A stretch of 64,000 nucleotides of DNA, taken from assembly GCF_030551255.1 (NCBI RefSeq), contig NZ_CP130630.1:9485001-9549000 (forward strand). The letters are read 5' to 3'. The notes beneath the pieces were generated by a model. The model searched no databases and was not told where the DNA came from. It saw nothing but the letters and a program-made list of their open reading frames with translations. Of the stretch, positions 1 to 9,988 are shown piece by piece. This stretch comes from Streptomyces sp. NL15-2K (GTDB lineage Bacteria; Actinomycetota; Actinomycetes; Streptomycetales; Streptomycetaceae). Numbering within the stretch: position 1 is the first letter of the stretch; every line of letters starts with the position of its first letter. The position numbers were made by a program, and so were the translations under genes.

Positions 1-50
1 CGTTCTCGCGACGACCGGAGCCGAGGCCGATGAGCAGGCTGCCTAGGCCC

Positions 51-966
51 ATGACGACGTCCACCTACGGTGACCACCCGAAGGTGCTCGGGCCCGACAC
101 CACACTCGCGCGGGTGTTCCCGTTCTTCGAGTCTCAGGGGCACTGCGATCCGGCCGCGCCTGGCAGGCCCTGACCCGTACCTGGAACTGGGCCGCGCCGC
201 TCACCGCCGCCGCACCCCACGCCGACTCTCCAGGGCCGGTGGCACGGCCGACCCCCGGTGGCTTCGCGCTGTCCGGACAGTGGCGCCTCCCCGCGCACGA
301 CGGAACCGGCCCGTGGCTGGTCCTGACACTCGCCCCCGCGAGGAACAGCGCTCCCGACCCCTTCGTGGTGGCCGCCAATGTGCTCCCGGGCGGTCTCACC
401 GGCGGGACCGCCCCCGCGTTCCGCCTGGAAGACGTGTACGTGCCGGCCGGTTTCGTCACACACTCGGCGGGACACCGCTGCGGGCCGGGGACGCGGCCTT
501 CTTCTGGACGGCGGTCGCCGCCCTGGCGCTGGGCACGGCCCGCCGCATGACCGACGTACTGGCCGCCCCGGCTGCGGGTGGAGCGGCCGACGCGGCCCGG
601 GGGCCGGTGCCGTCCACCGCCGTGGCCTCCGAGCAGGCCGCCGTGCTGCAGGACGAACGGCTGAGCCTGGCCGCGGCCCTGCACGGTGCCCCCTCCGCCC
701 GGCAGGGCCTGCCCGCGTCCGTCGAGAAGCGGCTCGCCGCGCACGTCGGACGAGCCGGGAACACCGTCCACCATGTGGTCGCTGCGGCTTACGAACAGGC
801 GTTGGCATCGACCGGGAGCGCCGGCCGACACCCGCCGGTGAACTTGATCAAGGCCGGTTCACCGATACTTCAGCAAGTGCGGCACGCGACGGAGCTTCTG
901 CTGCCGCACGACAGGACCTCCCTCAGGAAGGCTGAACACGGTGACGACCGCCGCATATCAGGGTGA
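51..966 (+). pseudogene. Acyl-CoA dehydrogenase-like gene, frameshifted
   Basis: Coding sense is spread over three frames. An ATG at 51 opens a short N-terminal piece, the middle (about 170-470) is in the second frame, and the C-terminal part (about 475-966) is in the third. The pieces read like an acyl-CoA dehydrogenase-type flavoprotein: a middle-domain stretch (GQWRLPAHDG, then RLEDVYVPAGF) followed by an alpha-helical C-terminal domain beginning AFFWTAVAALALGTARRM. The product is shorter than the roughly 380-400 residues usual for the family, so internal sequence is also missing. Its last codons overlap the GTG start of the prephenate dehydratase gene, which suggests the two were once translationally coupled. 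The family call is moderate; the disruption is visible directly. Confidence 0.6.
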
Positions 967-1777
967 ACCCGGATCCAACTCGGCAACCGCCGCGCGTGCC
1001 CTCTACCCTGACGGCAGCGAACTGGCCTGCACAGGCTTCGAGCAGGCCTTGGACGCCGTGACGCTGGGCGCCGCCGACGTCGCCGTGATCCCGGTGGACA
1101 ACTCCGCGGCCGGACGGGTCGCGGACGTACATCACCTGCTGCCGGAGTCGGGGCTGTTCATCGTCGCCGAGTACTTCCTCGCCATCCGCTTCGACCTGAT
1201 GGGGGTGCCCGGCGCGACGCTGGACCAGGTGGAGTGCGTACGCAGTCACGTGCACGCGCTGGGACAGTGCCGCAAGGTGTTGCGGGAAGGCGGCTGGCGC
1301 GCTCTCGTCAGCGACGACACGGCCGGAGCGGCGCGCGAGGTGGCCGAACTGGGCGATCCGCGGCACGCGGCGCTCGCCCCGCCCGCCGCGGCCGGACTGT
1401 ACGGCCTCGACGTGCTGCGGGCCGAGGTCGAGGACGATCCGGACAACACCACACGGTTCGTAGTCCTCTCCCGGGACGCCACCCTGGCCCCGCACACCGG
1501 GGAGCCGACGATGACGAGCCTGTTCTTCAGCGTCCGCAACATCCCCAGCGCGCTGTACAAGGCGCTCGGCGGCTTCGCCAGCAGCGGCGTGAACCTCACC
1601 AAGATCGAGAGCTACCAAATCGGCGCCGGGCTCAACGCCAGCCGCTTCTACGTCGAGATCGAGGGACACCCCGACGACGAGCGCGTCGCCCTCGCTCTGC
1701 ACGAACTGCGCTTCTTCTCCACCGAGGTGCGCGTCCTGGGTGTGTACCCCGCGCATCCGCACCGGTTGAAGAACTGA
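941..1777 (+). CDS. pheA: Prephenate dehydratase (PDT-ACT)
   Basis: This 278-aa protein should convert prephenate to phenylpyruvate in phenylalanine synthesis. The N-terminus has the AYQGEPGSNS substrate-binding motif (residues 4-13), and DNTTRF near residue 165 contains the catalytic Thr of the TRF motif. A C-terminal ACT domain (from about residue 185) has the regulatory stretch NLTKIESYQIG, a variant of the usual ESRP motif. Length and domain order match stand-alone bacterial prephenate dehydratases. The GTG start lies inside the 3' end of the broken acyl-CoA dehydrogenase gene. A second pathway copy beside a former flavoprotein gene could have fed phenylpyruvate to a lost biosynthetic cluster; that is inference. 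Confidence 0.9.
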   Translation: MTTAAYQGEPGSNSATAARALYPDGSELACTGFEQALDAVTLGAADVAVIPVDNSAAGRVADVHHLLPESGLFIVAEYFLAIRFDLMGVPGATLDQVECVRSHVHALGQCRKVLREGGWRALVSDDTAGAAREVAELGDPRHAALAPPAAAGLYGLDVLRAEVEDDPDNTTRFVVLSRDATLAPHTGEPTMTSLFFSVRNIPSALYKALGGFASSGVNLTKIESYQIGAGLNASRFYVEIEGHPDDERVALALHELRFFSTEVRVLGVYPAHPHRLKN

Positions 1778-1813
1778 CCGCGCACCTCATCCGGAACGGG
1801 TCCGAGCGGCCGG

Positions 1814-1841
1814 GTTCTCCGTCGCCGGGGCGGCGGAGAAC
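1814..1841 (+). terminator. Intrinsic terminator-like hairpin after pheA
   Basis: A 12-bp stem starting GTTCTCCG and ending CGGAGAAC, with one G-T wobble and a 4-nt loop, lies 37 bases after the pheA stop. There is no U tract, as is common in Streptomyces. Confidence 0.6.
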
Positions 1842-2208
1842 CTCCACCCCGCCGGGCGGGCGTCAAGGTCGGCATTGAGATCTTCCGGCTTGCGATGAGC
1901 GAACTCGGCCTGACCGCCAAGGAGTGCTTGCAACCACTACAGCGTAAAGGACGTCCAGATTTTGCCGATGTCGGTGGGCTTGACGGGCTTCGGGGACGCG
2001 CACACGTGTTACGTGGGCTTGGACAGCGCTACGACTCGGCCAACATCTTCCGGTTCTGCGGCGGCCGCTTCGGCCCGGCGCGCATCCGGGCGGGGCTGTC
2101 CGGAAACAGGCGCGATACGTGTACGGCAGTGTCTGAACACCTTGAACGGTGGGGATCGTCGTACCTGGCGCAGCACATTTCACACACACGAAAGAGTGAG
2201 GGGTTGCC
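1842..2208 (+). other. Gene-poor stretch with a possible HAD-hydrolase scrap
   Basis: No intact gene is visible. From about 1862 to 1920 the plus strand reads EIFRLAMSELGLTAKECL. This resembles the segment around motif III of HAD-superfamily hydrolases (typically K-P-D-P-x-IF-x-A-x-x-x-L-G-x-x-P-x-E-C). It is out of any longer coding context and is probably a remnant. The remainder leads into the GNAT gene and presumably holds its promoter. Confidence 0.3.
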
Positions 2209-3269
<1,061 letters not shown>

Positions 3270-3274
3270 CTACG

Positions 3275-3662
3275 GGCGTGCAAGGACGTCCACATCTCCA
3301 GACTGAGCCACAGCGCGGTGCGCGGCCGGGCGAAGCCGGAGAGGGTGATCAGGCCGCGGATCCGGTCGGGATGGCGGGCGGCGACCTTGACGGCGACGGC
3401 CGCGCCGAGCGAGGTTCCGGCGATCACGAAGTCGCTCAGCCCGGCCTCGTGGGCGGTGACCACCACCTGGTCGGCCACGGCCCTCGCCTCCGGCGGGCCG
3501 GCGGGCAGCGGACTGCGACCCGATCCGGTGAGGTCGCCAAGCACGAGGGTGTCTCGGCCGTGAGATCGACGAGCAGTGTCTCCCATGTCTCGGCCGCAGT
3601 GCCCCCGAAACCGGGCAGGAGGACCAGACCGGACCGCTGCCCTGGACGTCGTACGCGAGCAT
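3275..3662 (-). pseudogene. Alpha/beta hydrolase, frameshifted and 3'-truncated
   Basis: An ATG at 3662, with AGGAG nine bases before it, starts MLAYDVQGSG. The fold continues in two other frames: LVLLPGFGGTAAETWETLL (oxyanion-hole region), then DLTGSGRSPLP, and the nucleophile elbow AGTSLGAAVAVKVAARHPDR (GTSLGA, Ser nucleophile). At least two frameshifts are needed. The gene ends abruptly near 3275, where the ilvC ribosome-binding site begins, so the lid and catalytic His region are gone. The start lies 12 bases after the stop of the MmyB-like fragment, an operon-like spacing. Confidence 0.7.
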
Positions 3663-3674
3663 GTGCACCTCTCC

Positions 3675-3959
3675 TCACACTGCGCTGTTGACGCGGTGTT
3701 CGGCCCACCAGGTGCGGAAGTCGGCGTCCTGGATGGTCAGTTCGCCGACGAGGCGGGCAAGGCCCGGGTCCTCGGGGTCGGCCGCGGCCTCCATACGCAA
3801 AGCGGCGACAGCGTCCCGGGCGTCACGGGCCCACTTCTCGTGCATCGCCCGGATCGCGGGGTCGGTGAACAGCAGGCGGAGGTAGTTGCGCCGGTCGGCC
3901 GCGATGGCGGCGAAGTCGGTGTACAGCGCGGTGGCGGCGGGGTTCGCGGCAAGGATGTC
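3675..3959 (-). pseudogene. C-terminal half of an MmyB-type XRE regulator
   Basis: In frame from about 3959 to the TGA at 3675 the minus strand encodes DILAANPAATALYTDFA, then NYLRLLFTDPAIRAMHEKW and VGELTIQDADFRTWWAEHRV. This is the ligand-binding domain typical of Streptomyces helix-turn-helix regulators of the MmyB family. The N-terminal HTH half is absent; at about 3960 the sequence switches to a plus-strand TetR fragment. The fragment and the downstream hydrolase look like a former regulator-target operon. Confidence 0.75.
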
Positions 3960-3962
3960 CTG

Positions 3963-4107
3963 GCGTCACCCTCATGCTCGCCGACGACAACGTCCAGGCG
4001 CGGCGGGACGCCTGTATCAGCGAGGCCGAGGCCTTCCTGCGGCGGGCCGCCGACGAAGGCCCGCTGCGCCGGGACCAGCCGCAGGGATGGGTGGGGCCGA
4101 TCCGCTC
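3963..4107 (+). pseudogene. C-terminal fragment of a TetR-family regulator
   Basis: The plus strand reads TLMLADDNVQARRDACISEA, then EAFLRRAADEGPLR and GWVGPIRSG, closely resembling the C-terminal ligand domain of actinobacterial TetR proteins. No HTH portion exists and the piece is fused back-to-back to the MmyB-type fragment. The call rests on recognition of the sequence type and is moderate. Confidence 0.55.
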
Positions 4108-4260
4108 GGGTTGGCACTCTGAATCCGGCGGAGGCCGGAAGGCCGGAGGGAGCGGAACTTCTGCCCACGGCCCGCTTCGCCGAGAAAGCACGGCTCCGCA
4201 CACATAGGCTCGAAGCGTGCACACATGTGGCTGGTTCTGCGGTGAGGGGAGCGGGGCGCC

Positions 4261-7029
4261 GTGGAGTCGCTCGTAACGATGATCGGCCGGGACAGCGAAC
4301 GAGGGCGGCTGGCCGCGTTCGTGACGGCTGCCGAGGGGCAGGCGCTCGTCCTCATCGGGGAGACGGGAGTGGGCAAGAGCGCCTTACTCGACCATGTCGC
4401 CCAAGTGGCGGCGCAAGCAGGCCACACGGTGATCCTGGCCACCGGGGTCGAGGCGGAGTCCGGGCTCCCGTTCGCCGGCCTGCACCAGTTGCTCCACTCC
4501 CTGCTGCCCTCCATCGAGGGTCTGGACCAGGTGCACCGCACCGTGTTCGACACCGCCTTCGGGCGGAGTGGCGGGAAGCCGCCGTCGGTCATGTCGCTCG
4601 GCATCGCCGTCCTTGACCTGCTGTCTCTGGCCTCCTCGGCGAAGCCACTGCTGCTGGTCCTCGACGACGGCCAATGGCTGGACGCCTCCAGCATCGCGGT
4701 GATCGGGTTCGTGGGGCGCCGGCTCACCGGCAACTCGGTGAAGCTCGTGGTCGGGCTGCGCTCGGACGTCGCATCGGGCTTCGACTCCGCCGCCCTGCCG
4801 GAACTGCCGGTCAGGGCCCTTTCGGACACGGCCGCGCGGCAGCTTCTGGACCTGCGCCACCCGGACCTGGACACACCTGTCCGTCGTCTGGTGCTGGAGC
4901 AGGCTGGGGGAAACCCGCTGGCCCTGCTCGAACTGCCCGCCCACATCCGCGTCGGTCACGCGGAACTCGAGACCGCCGGGCCCCTCGGACTGCACGATGC
5001 CTCGCTGCCGTTGCCCCGGCGCCTCCAACACGTATACGGCACACGTGTCAAAGAGCTCAGCGGCGACGTCCGTGCGGAGCTGCTGCGCGGCGCCCTCGAC
5101 GGTGTCGGAGCGACACCCGGTACGGCGCCCGCCGGTCTGGGGCGCTACCGCATGCGCGACGCCGACGAGGCCGTGACAGCCGGTCTGCTGGACGTCGATC
5201 CGCTCGGCGGCGACTTCGTTTTCCGGCACCCGTTGGTGCGTTCCACCGTGGTGCAGACGGCCACGCCCAACGAGCGGCGCGCGGCGCACGCGGCTCTCGC
5301 CGAGGTGTACCGCGGCGACGTCGAGCGGCGGGCCACGCATCTGGCGGCCTCGACGGTCGACCCCGACGAGGAGGTGGCGGCCGCGCTGGAAGCGGCGGCC
5401 GAGTCCGCGACCCGGCGGGGCGGCGCGGTGGCCGCCGTCGCCTGGCTGACCCGCGCCGCGGAACTGAGCGAGAACCGCGAGGATCGTTCCCGCAGGCTCG
5501 GCGACGCGGCCTTCGTCGCCGGACATGCGGGGCTCTTCGACCAGGCGCAGCAGCTCGTCGGGTCCGACAGGGCACTGGGCACGGTCGAGTCGCCGGCCTC
5601 TGTGGTCACGTCGGCCTCTATGGCGCTGTTCGAGGACGGAGACGTGCGGCACTCGCACCGCCAGGTGACGGCAGCCATCGAGAACCTGCGCGACCACGAA
5701 CCGCACAAGCCGTCCGAGGAACTCACACGGCTCGTGAACCTGCTGCTGGCGATCGACCAGTACGCCGGTGACCCGGCCCAGTGGGAGGAGACCCGCGCGT
5801 TGCTCGGCTCACTGGGCGATCTGGCCCCGTCGCGCTCGCTGATCTACCGCGACGCGTGGGGCGACGTGGTCCGGCACGGTGCCGGTGTACGGGAGCGGGT
5901 GGAGCGTGAGTTCGCAGGCCTTGCGGACATGGAGCCCTGGGACATCACCCGGCTGTCCGTCGCCGCCTACCACGTGGACACCCTCAGTCATTACCGGCCG
6001 CATCCGCAACGTACCGTGGACCGCGAGGTGGAGACGGGCTTCGTGCGCAACAGCATGACCGCGCTGCACCTGATCATGCTCGACCAGATGGCGGTCGGCG
6101 AGTGGGACGGGGCCGAACACACCGGGACACGCTGCCTGGAGCTGACGACGTCCCATGGGTACCTGTTGCTCGCTCATCACACCCGGTCGTATCTCGGTCT
6201 GCTGGCCGCGCTGCGGGGCCAGGTGGACCGGGCGCGGGAGTTGCAGGCCACAGTCGACACTTGGGCCCGCCCCCGCGGCGTCGGATTCCTCACCCAGACC
6301 GCCGACGCCATCGGCACCACCGCCGCCCTCGCCGAAGGCGACTACGAAGCCGCCTACCTCCACGCCATCGGCATCACACCCCCCGGCACCTTTGCCCCCT
6401 ACGCCCACCAGGCCCCCCGCACCCTCCTCGACCTCGTCGAAGCGGCCCTCCATACCGGCCGCACCGAACAAGCACGCCAACACGCTCTCGCCGCCCAAAA
6501 CGTCAACCTCCCGGACATCTCCCCCCGCCTCGCCCTCATCACCTACGGCGCCCTCGCCATGACCGCCACCGACCCCACCGAAGCCGACACCCTCTACCAC
6601 CAGGCCGAAACCCACCCCGCCGCCCCCCACTTCCCCTACGAACTCGCCCGCATCCGCCTCGCCCACGGCATCCGCCGACGCCACACCCAAGGACGGAAAG
6701 CGGCACGGCCTGCGCTGACCCTGGCCGCGGAGACCTTCGAGCGGCTGGGGGCGCCGACCTGGGCCGAGCGCGCCCGGGCCGAGCTCCGTGCCGCCGGCGC
6801 GTCCACCGTCACCTCGTCGGCACACCTGGCGGCGCTGACCTGGCAGGAACGCCGGATCGCCGACCTCGCCGCCGGTGGCCTGACCAACAAGGAGATCGGC
6901 GAACGCATGCACCTCTCCCCCCGCACCGTCAGCTCACACCTCTACCGCGTCTTCCCCAAACTCGGCATCACCTCACGCGCCGCCCTCCGTGACGCACTGG
7001 AGAGGCTGGAGGGCGAACAGGGCGTCTGA
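4261..7029 (+). CDS. Large LuxR-family ATP-binding regulator (LAL/MalT-like)
   Basis: The protein has 922 aa. An N-terminal ATPase domain has Walker A GETGVGKS (residues 33-40) and a Walker B-like LLLVLDDGQWLD near residue 130. A long helical, TPR-like middle region follows, and a C-terminal LuxR HTH (LTWQERRIADLAAGGLTNKE, then RTVSSHLYRVFPKLGI). Such LAL proteins are usually pathway activators that respond to ATP and a ligand. The Leu codon at 4384 is TTA, rare in Streptomyces, so translation may depend on the bldA tRNA. The GTG start is preceded by GAGGGG; an ATG 18 bases further in is the alternative. Codon choice around 6280-6680 is extremely C-rich. Its target is not shown by sequence; the hydrolase downstream is a candidate. 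Confidence 0.9.
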   Translation: MESLVTMIGRDSERGRLAAFVTAAEGQALVLIGETGVGKSALLDHVAQVAAQAGHTVILATGVEAESGLPFAGLHQLLHSLLPSIEGLDQVHRTVFDTAFGRSGGKPPSVMSLGIAVLDLLSLASSAKPLLLVLDDGQWLDASSIAVIGFVGRRLTGNSVKLVVGLRSDVASGFDSAALPELPVRALSDTAARQLLDLRHPDLDTPVRRLVLEQAGGNPLALLELPAHIRVGHAELETAGPLGLHDASLPLPRRLQHVYGTRVKELSGDVRAELLRGALDGVGATPGTAPAGLGRYRMRDADEAVTAGLLDVDPLGGDFVFRHPLVRSTVVQTATPNERRAAHAALAEVYRGDVERRATHLAASTVDPDEEVAAALEAAAESATRRGGAVAAVAWLTRAAELSENREDRSRRLGDAAFVAGHAGLFDQAQQLVGSDRALGTVESPASVVTSASMALFEDGDVRHSHRQVTAAIENLRDHEPHKPSEELTRLVNLLLAIDQYAGDPAQWEETRALLGSLGDLAPSRSLIYRDAWGDVVRHGAGVRERVEREFAGLADMEPWDITRLSVAAYHVDTLSHYRPHPQRTVDREVETGFVRNSMTALHLIMLDQMAVGEWDGAEHTGTRCLELTTSHGYLLLAHHTRSYLGLLAALRGQVDRARELQATVDTWARPRGVGFLTQTADAIGTTAALAEGDYEAAYLHAIGITPPGTFAPYAHQAPRTLLDLVEAALHTGRTEQARQHALAAQNVNLPDISPRLALITYGALAMTATDPTEADTLYHQAETHPAAPHFPYELARIRLAHGIRRRHTQGRKAARPALTLAAETFERLGAPTWAERARAELRAAGASTVTSSAHLAALTWQERRIADLAAGGLTNKEIGERMHLSPRTVSSHLYRVFPKLGITSRAALRDALERLEGEQGV

Positions 7030-7074
7030 GCGCGGGACATCGAGGAGGTCAGTCGCATGACTTCGAGTCCGACC

Positions 7075-7091
7075 GTCAGATGACTGATGTG
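7075..7091 (+). promoter_or_regulatory. Motif B copy 2
   Basis: GTCAGATGACTGATGTG followed by GGTTCGT matches the site after the GNAT gene (3057) and the minus-strand site at 34634. It lies 45 bases after the LuxR stop. Confidence 0.4.
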
Positions 7092-7183
7092 GCCGGGTTC
7101 GTTGCGGACGAGAGTATGTGCCGCCGGTCCCGCACGTGGAACAGAACAGCTCGGATCTGCCGCCCGGCTCATCGAAACCATCT

Positions 7184-7210
7184 TGCGTCACCTCTTTGAC
7201 AGGTGACGCA
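7184..7210 (+). promoter_or_regulatory. Operator A copy 1 overlapping a -35 box
   Basis: Perfect 10-bp arms (TGCGTCACCT and AGGTGACGCA) flank a 7-bp spacer ending in TTGAC, so TTGACA (7197-7202) sits inside the palindrome as a -35 element. A -10-like GAGGGT follows after 17 bases. It is 113 bases upstream of the Tat-exported hydrolase and is the most symmetric of nine copies. Confidence 0.75.
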
Positions 7211-7322
7211 CGGTGTGCGAGGGTCGTTGCGTCAAGAGCCGCAGTGATCTCGAACCGTAGATGTGAGAAGAGGTTTCCCGGGCTCGGGCCGGTCACCGGA
7301 AACGTATGACGGAGGGCTTCAC

Positions 7323-8381
7323 ATGATCAACAGGCGTACCTTCAGCAAGGCCGTCGGCCTGGGCACCGGCGCGGCCGCGGTCTCACTGTCCGGCCTGCAG
7401 ACCAGCGCATCCGCCACGACCGCCTCGGGCGGCGCTTCCGCTCCCACGGTGCCCGCCCTCACCCCCGGCACCCACACCGAGTTCGGCATGCTCAAGCACG
7501 TCAAGGCGGGTGTCCTGGACATCGGTTACGCCGAGGCCGGCCCGGCCCACGGCCCGGTCGTCGTTCTCCTGCACGGCTGGCCCTACGACATCCACAGCTT
7601 CGTCGACGTCGCACCGCTCCTCGCCGACCTCGGCTACCGCGTCCTCGTTCCCTACCTGCGCGGCCACGGGAGCACCCGCTTCCTGTCCCGCCACACCCCG
7701 CGCAACGCCGAGCAGTCCGCCATCGCCCTGGACATCATCGGGTTCATGGATGCCCTGAAGATCGAGAAGGCCGTCCTCGCCGGCTTCGACTGGGGCTCGC
7801 GGACCGCCGACATCATCGCCGCCCTGTGGCCCGAGCGCGTCAAGGCCCTCGTGTCCACCAGCGGCTACGTCATCACCGACCGCAAGATGCAGCTGAAGCC
7901 CGCCGCTCCGGCTGTCGAGCACAACTGGTGGTACCAGTGGTACTTCGCCACCGACCGCGGCGAGAAGACCATGGAGAACGTCGAGCAGCGCCTCGCGCTG
8001 TGCCGCTACGTGTGGACCCTTGTCTCCCCCAACTGGAACTTCGACGACGCCACCTTCGCGCGCACCGCCGAGGCCTTCAAGCACCCCGACTACGCCGCGA
8101 TCGTCCTATACAACTACCGCTGGCGCATCGGCCTGATCGAGAGCGACCGACGCTACGACCGCTATGAGAAGAAGCTGGCCGCCCAGCCCCACATCGGCGT
8201 CCCCACCGTCACGCTCGACCCCGCCCTCGACCCCTTCACCGCACCGGGCGACGGGTCCACCTACCGCGGCTACTTCACCGGGCCCTACCTGCACCGCACG
8301 ATCGCGGACATCGGTCACAACCTGCCGCAGGAGGCGCCCACCGTCTTCGCCCAGGCCGTTGTCGACGCCGACCACCTCTGA
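7323..8381 (+). CDS. Tat-exported alpha/beta hydrolase (epoxide-hydrolase type)
   Basis: The 352-aa protein begins with a twin-arginine signal (NRRTFSKAVGLG) and an Ala-rich cleavage region, so it is probably secreted folded. The hydrolase domain has the oxyanion motif HGWP and the nucleophile elbow GFDWGS, with Asp as nucleophile as in epoxide hydrolases and haloalkane dehalogenases, and the catalytic-His region IGHNLPQE near the C-terminus. GGAGGG eight bases upstream supports the ATG at 7323. It is paralogous to the gene at 11858, with the same DWG elbow and the same GHNLPQE. Operator A lies in its promoter, so it is likely repressed until an inducer appears. The substrate is unknown. Confidence 0.85.
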   Translation: MINRRTFSKAVGLGTGAAAVSLSGLQTSASATTASGGASAPTVPALTPGTHTEFGMLKHVKAGVLDIGYAEAGPAHGPVVVLLHGWPYDIHSFVDVAPLLADLGYRVLVPYLRGHGSTRFLSRHTPRNAEQSAIALDIIGFMDALKIEKAVLAGFDWGSRTADIIAALWPERVKALVSTSGYVITDRKMQLKPAAPAVEHNWWYQWYFATDRGEKTMENVEQRLALCRYVWTLVSPNWNFDDATFARTAEAFKHPDYAAIVLYNYRWRIGLIESDRRYDRYEKKLAAQPHIGVPTVTLDPALDPFTAPGDGSTYRGYFTGPYLHRTIADIGHNLPQEAPTVFAQAVVDADHL

Positions 8382-8447
8382 GATCCGCATCCGCCACCGC
8401 CCCGGCGCCCCGCACACCGCGTCGGTCACGCCCAGGAGGAGTTCCTG

Positions 8448-9206
8448 ATGAGCGAAGTCCAGTGGAACCGGCTGACCGCCGCCGAGCTGCGTGCCCTCGC
8501 CGCGCGGGACGCGGTGGTGCTGCTGCCCATCGGGGCCACCGAGCAGCACGGCCCTCATCTGCCCACCGGCGTCGACGAGTTCCTGGCCGCGGAGGTGTGC
8601 CGCCGGGCGGCGGTGCTGGCCGCCGAGCACACCGGCGTGGTGGTGACACCTTCCGTGCCGACGGGCCTGTCGGAGCACCACATGGCCTTCGGCGGCACCC
8701 TCACACTCAGCCTGCCCACATTGCACGCACTGCTGCGTGACATCTGCCGCTCCGTAATGCGGGCGGGTTTCTCACGCATCCTGATCGTCAACGGGCACGG
8801 CGGGAACATGACCGCCCTCAACGCCCTCACGACCGAGCTGACCGCGGAACTGTCGACGCCGATCGCGTTCGCCAGCTACTTCGGCATCGGACGGGAGGTG
8901 GTGCGGGACACCCTGGAGACCCAGGAAGGCCTCATGCACGCGTGTGAGGGGGAGACGTCCATGATGATGGCCGCCTTCCCCGGACTGATCCGTGCCGAGC
9001 ACCTGGCCGAGGCGCACGGACCGCGGATCACGCTGCCCGCGGAGTCCACCGAGCCGGTGTACATGGCCGTGCCCTTCGACCGGATCACCGAGTCCGGGGT
9101 CGCGGGCGACGCCCGGGTGGCGAGCCCCGAGAAGGGCGAGCGGATGCTGGCCGGCTGTGCGGCGGCGCTGGCGGACATCATCCTGCGGGACCCGTGGGCG
9201 AAGTAG
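8448..9206 (+). CDS. Creatininase-family amidohydrolase
   Basis: The 252-aa protein has the metal-binding motifs of the creatininase family: ATEQHGPHLPTGVD near residues 28-41, NGHGGN near 118, and the EGE segment near 165. Members hydrolyse cyclic amides (creatinine) or act in cofactor and secondary-metabolite pathways such as mycofactocin. No cofactor-pathway partners are visible, so the substrate is open. AGGAGG precedes the ATG. It follows the Tat hydrolase by 66 bases on the same strand and may be co-transcribed from the operator-A promoter. Confidence 0.85.
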   Translation: MSEVQWNRLTAAELRALAARDAVVLLPIGATEQHGPHLPTGVDEFLAAEVCRRAAVLAAEHTGVVVTPSVPTGLSEHHMAFGGTLTLSLPTLHALLRDICRSVMRAGFSRILIVNGHGGNMTALNALTTELTAELSTPIAFASYFGIGREVVRDTLETQEGLMHACEGETSMMMAAFPGLIRAEHLAEAHGPRITLPAESTEPVYMAVPFDRITESGVAGDARVASPEKGERMLAGCAAALADIILRDPWAK

Positions 9207-9237
9207 GTCAACGTTCAGCGTCGATGTGGCCTCCGGC

Positions 9238-9276
9238 GCGCGGCCGGGAAGGGTGTCGTCCCTCTCCCGGCCGCGC
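9238..9276. terminator. Bidirectional terminator hairpin
   Basis: A perfect 12-bp stem (GCGCGGCCGGGA with TCCCGGCCGCGC) and a 15-nt loop lie between the convergent creatininase and msrA genes. Confidence 0.7.
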
Positions 9277-9282
9277 CGGTGT

Positions 9283-9798
9283 TCAGGACGCTTCGCGCCT
9301 TGGCAGGCGCCAGTTCGGGCGCGGGAAGTGGCAGGTGTAGCCGTCCGGGTAGCGCTGGAGGTAGTCCTGGTGCTCCGGCTCGGCCTCCCAGAACGGGCCG
9401 GCCGGCACCACCTCGGTCACCACTGGTCCCGGCCACAGCCCGGATGCGTCGACGTCGGCGATGGTGTCCTGCGCGACACGGCGCTGCTCGTCGTCGAGGT
9501 AGAAGATGGCGGAGCGGTAGCTGAGGCCGATGTCGTTGCCCTGCCGGTTACTCGTGCTCGGGTCGTGGATCTGGAAGAAGTACTCCAGGATCGTGCGGTA
9601 GTCGGTGACCGCGGGATCGAAGGTGACCTCGATCGACTCCGCGTGCTTTCCGTGGTCGCGATAGGTGGCATTGGGCTTGTCGTCGTCGCCGCTGTAGCCC
9701 ACCCGGGTGCCCACCACACCGGGCAGTGCACGGATCAGCTCCTGCATGCCCCAGAAGCAGCCACCCGCCAGTAGCGCCTTCTCCTCGGTGTCACTCAT
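9283..9798 (-). CDS. msrA: Peptide methionine sulfoxide reductase MsrA
   Basis: The 171-aa protein carries the MsrA active-site motif GCFWG (residues 13-17, catalytic Cys) and the conserved segments [24 protein letters not shown] and [14 protein letters not shown]. It reduces methionine-S-sulfoxide in oxidised proteins using thioredoxin. The AGGTG-type ribosome-binding site precedes the ATG. It is transcribed divergently from the Ser hydrolase at 9989, and the intergenic region contains operator A, so it could share oxidative or electrophile control with the ohr gene further on. Confidence 0.95.
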   Translation of the reverse strand: MSDTEEKALLAGGCFWGMQELIRALPGVVGTRVGYSGDDDKPNATYRDHGKHAESIEVTFDPAVTDYRTILEYFFQIHDPSTSNRQGNDIGLSYRSAIFYLDDEQRRVAQDTIADVDASGLWPGPVVTEVVPAGPFWEAEPEHQDYLQRYPDGYTCHFPRPNWRLPRREAS

Positions 9799-9869
9799 GG
9801 CACCTCACCTTTCTGTCCGCGTCAGTCCGCGCAGGTTCCAGGCTCGCACGCCGGGAACCCACATCACGC

Positions 9870-9890
9870 GTCACTACCTTGACAGGTGAC
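9870..9890 (+). promoter_or_regulatory. Operator A copy 2
   Basis: GTCAC(TA)-N7-AGGTGAC with TTGACA in the spacer and right arm; a -10-like CAAATT follows 17 bases after the -35 box. The left arm is imperfect. It lies 98 bases upstream of the Ser hydrolase start and 72 bases from msrA. Confidence 0.65.
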
Positions 9891-9988
9891 GGATCGCATG
9901 ACAAATTCATCACCAGTCAGGGTGGTGACGAGGCCGACAGTGCCGGTCCGCCCCATGTACCGAGAAACATTCCTGAGAGGGGTTAGTC

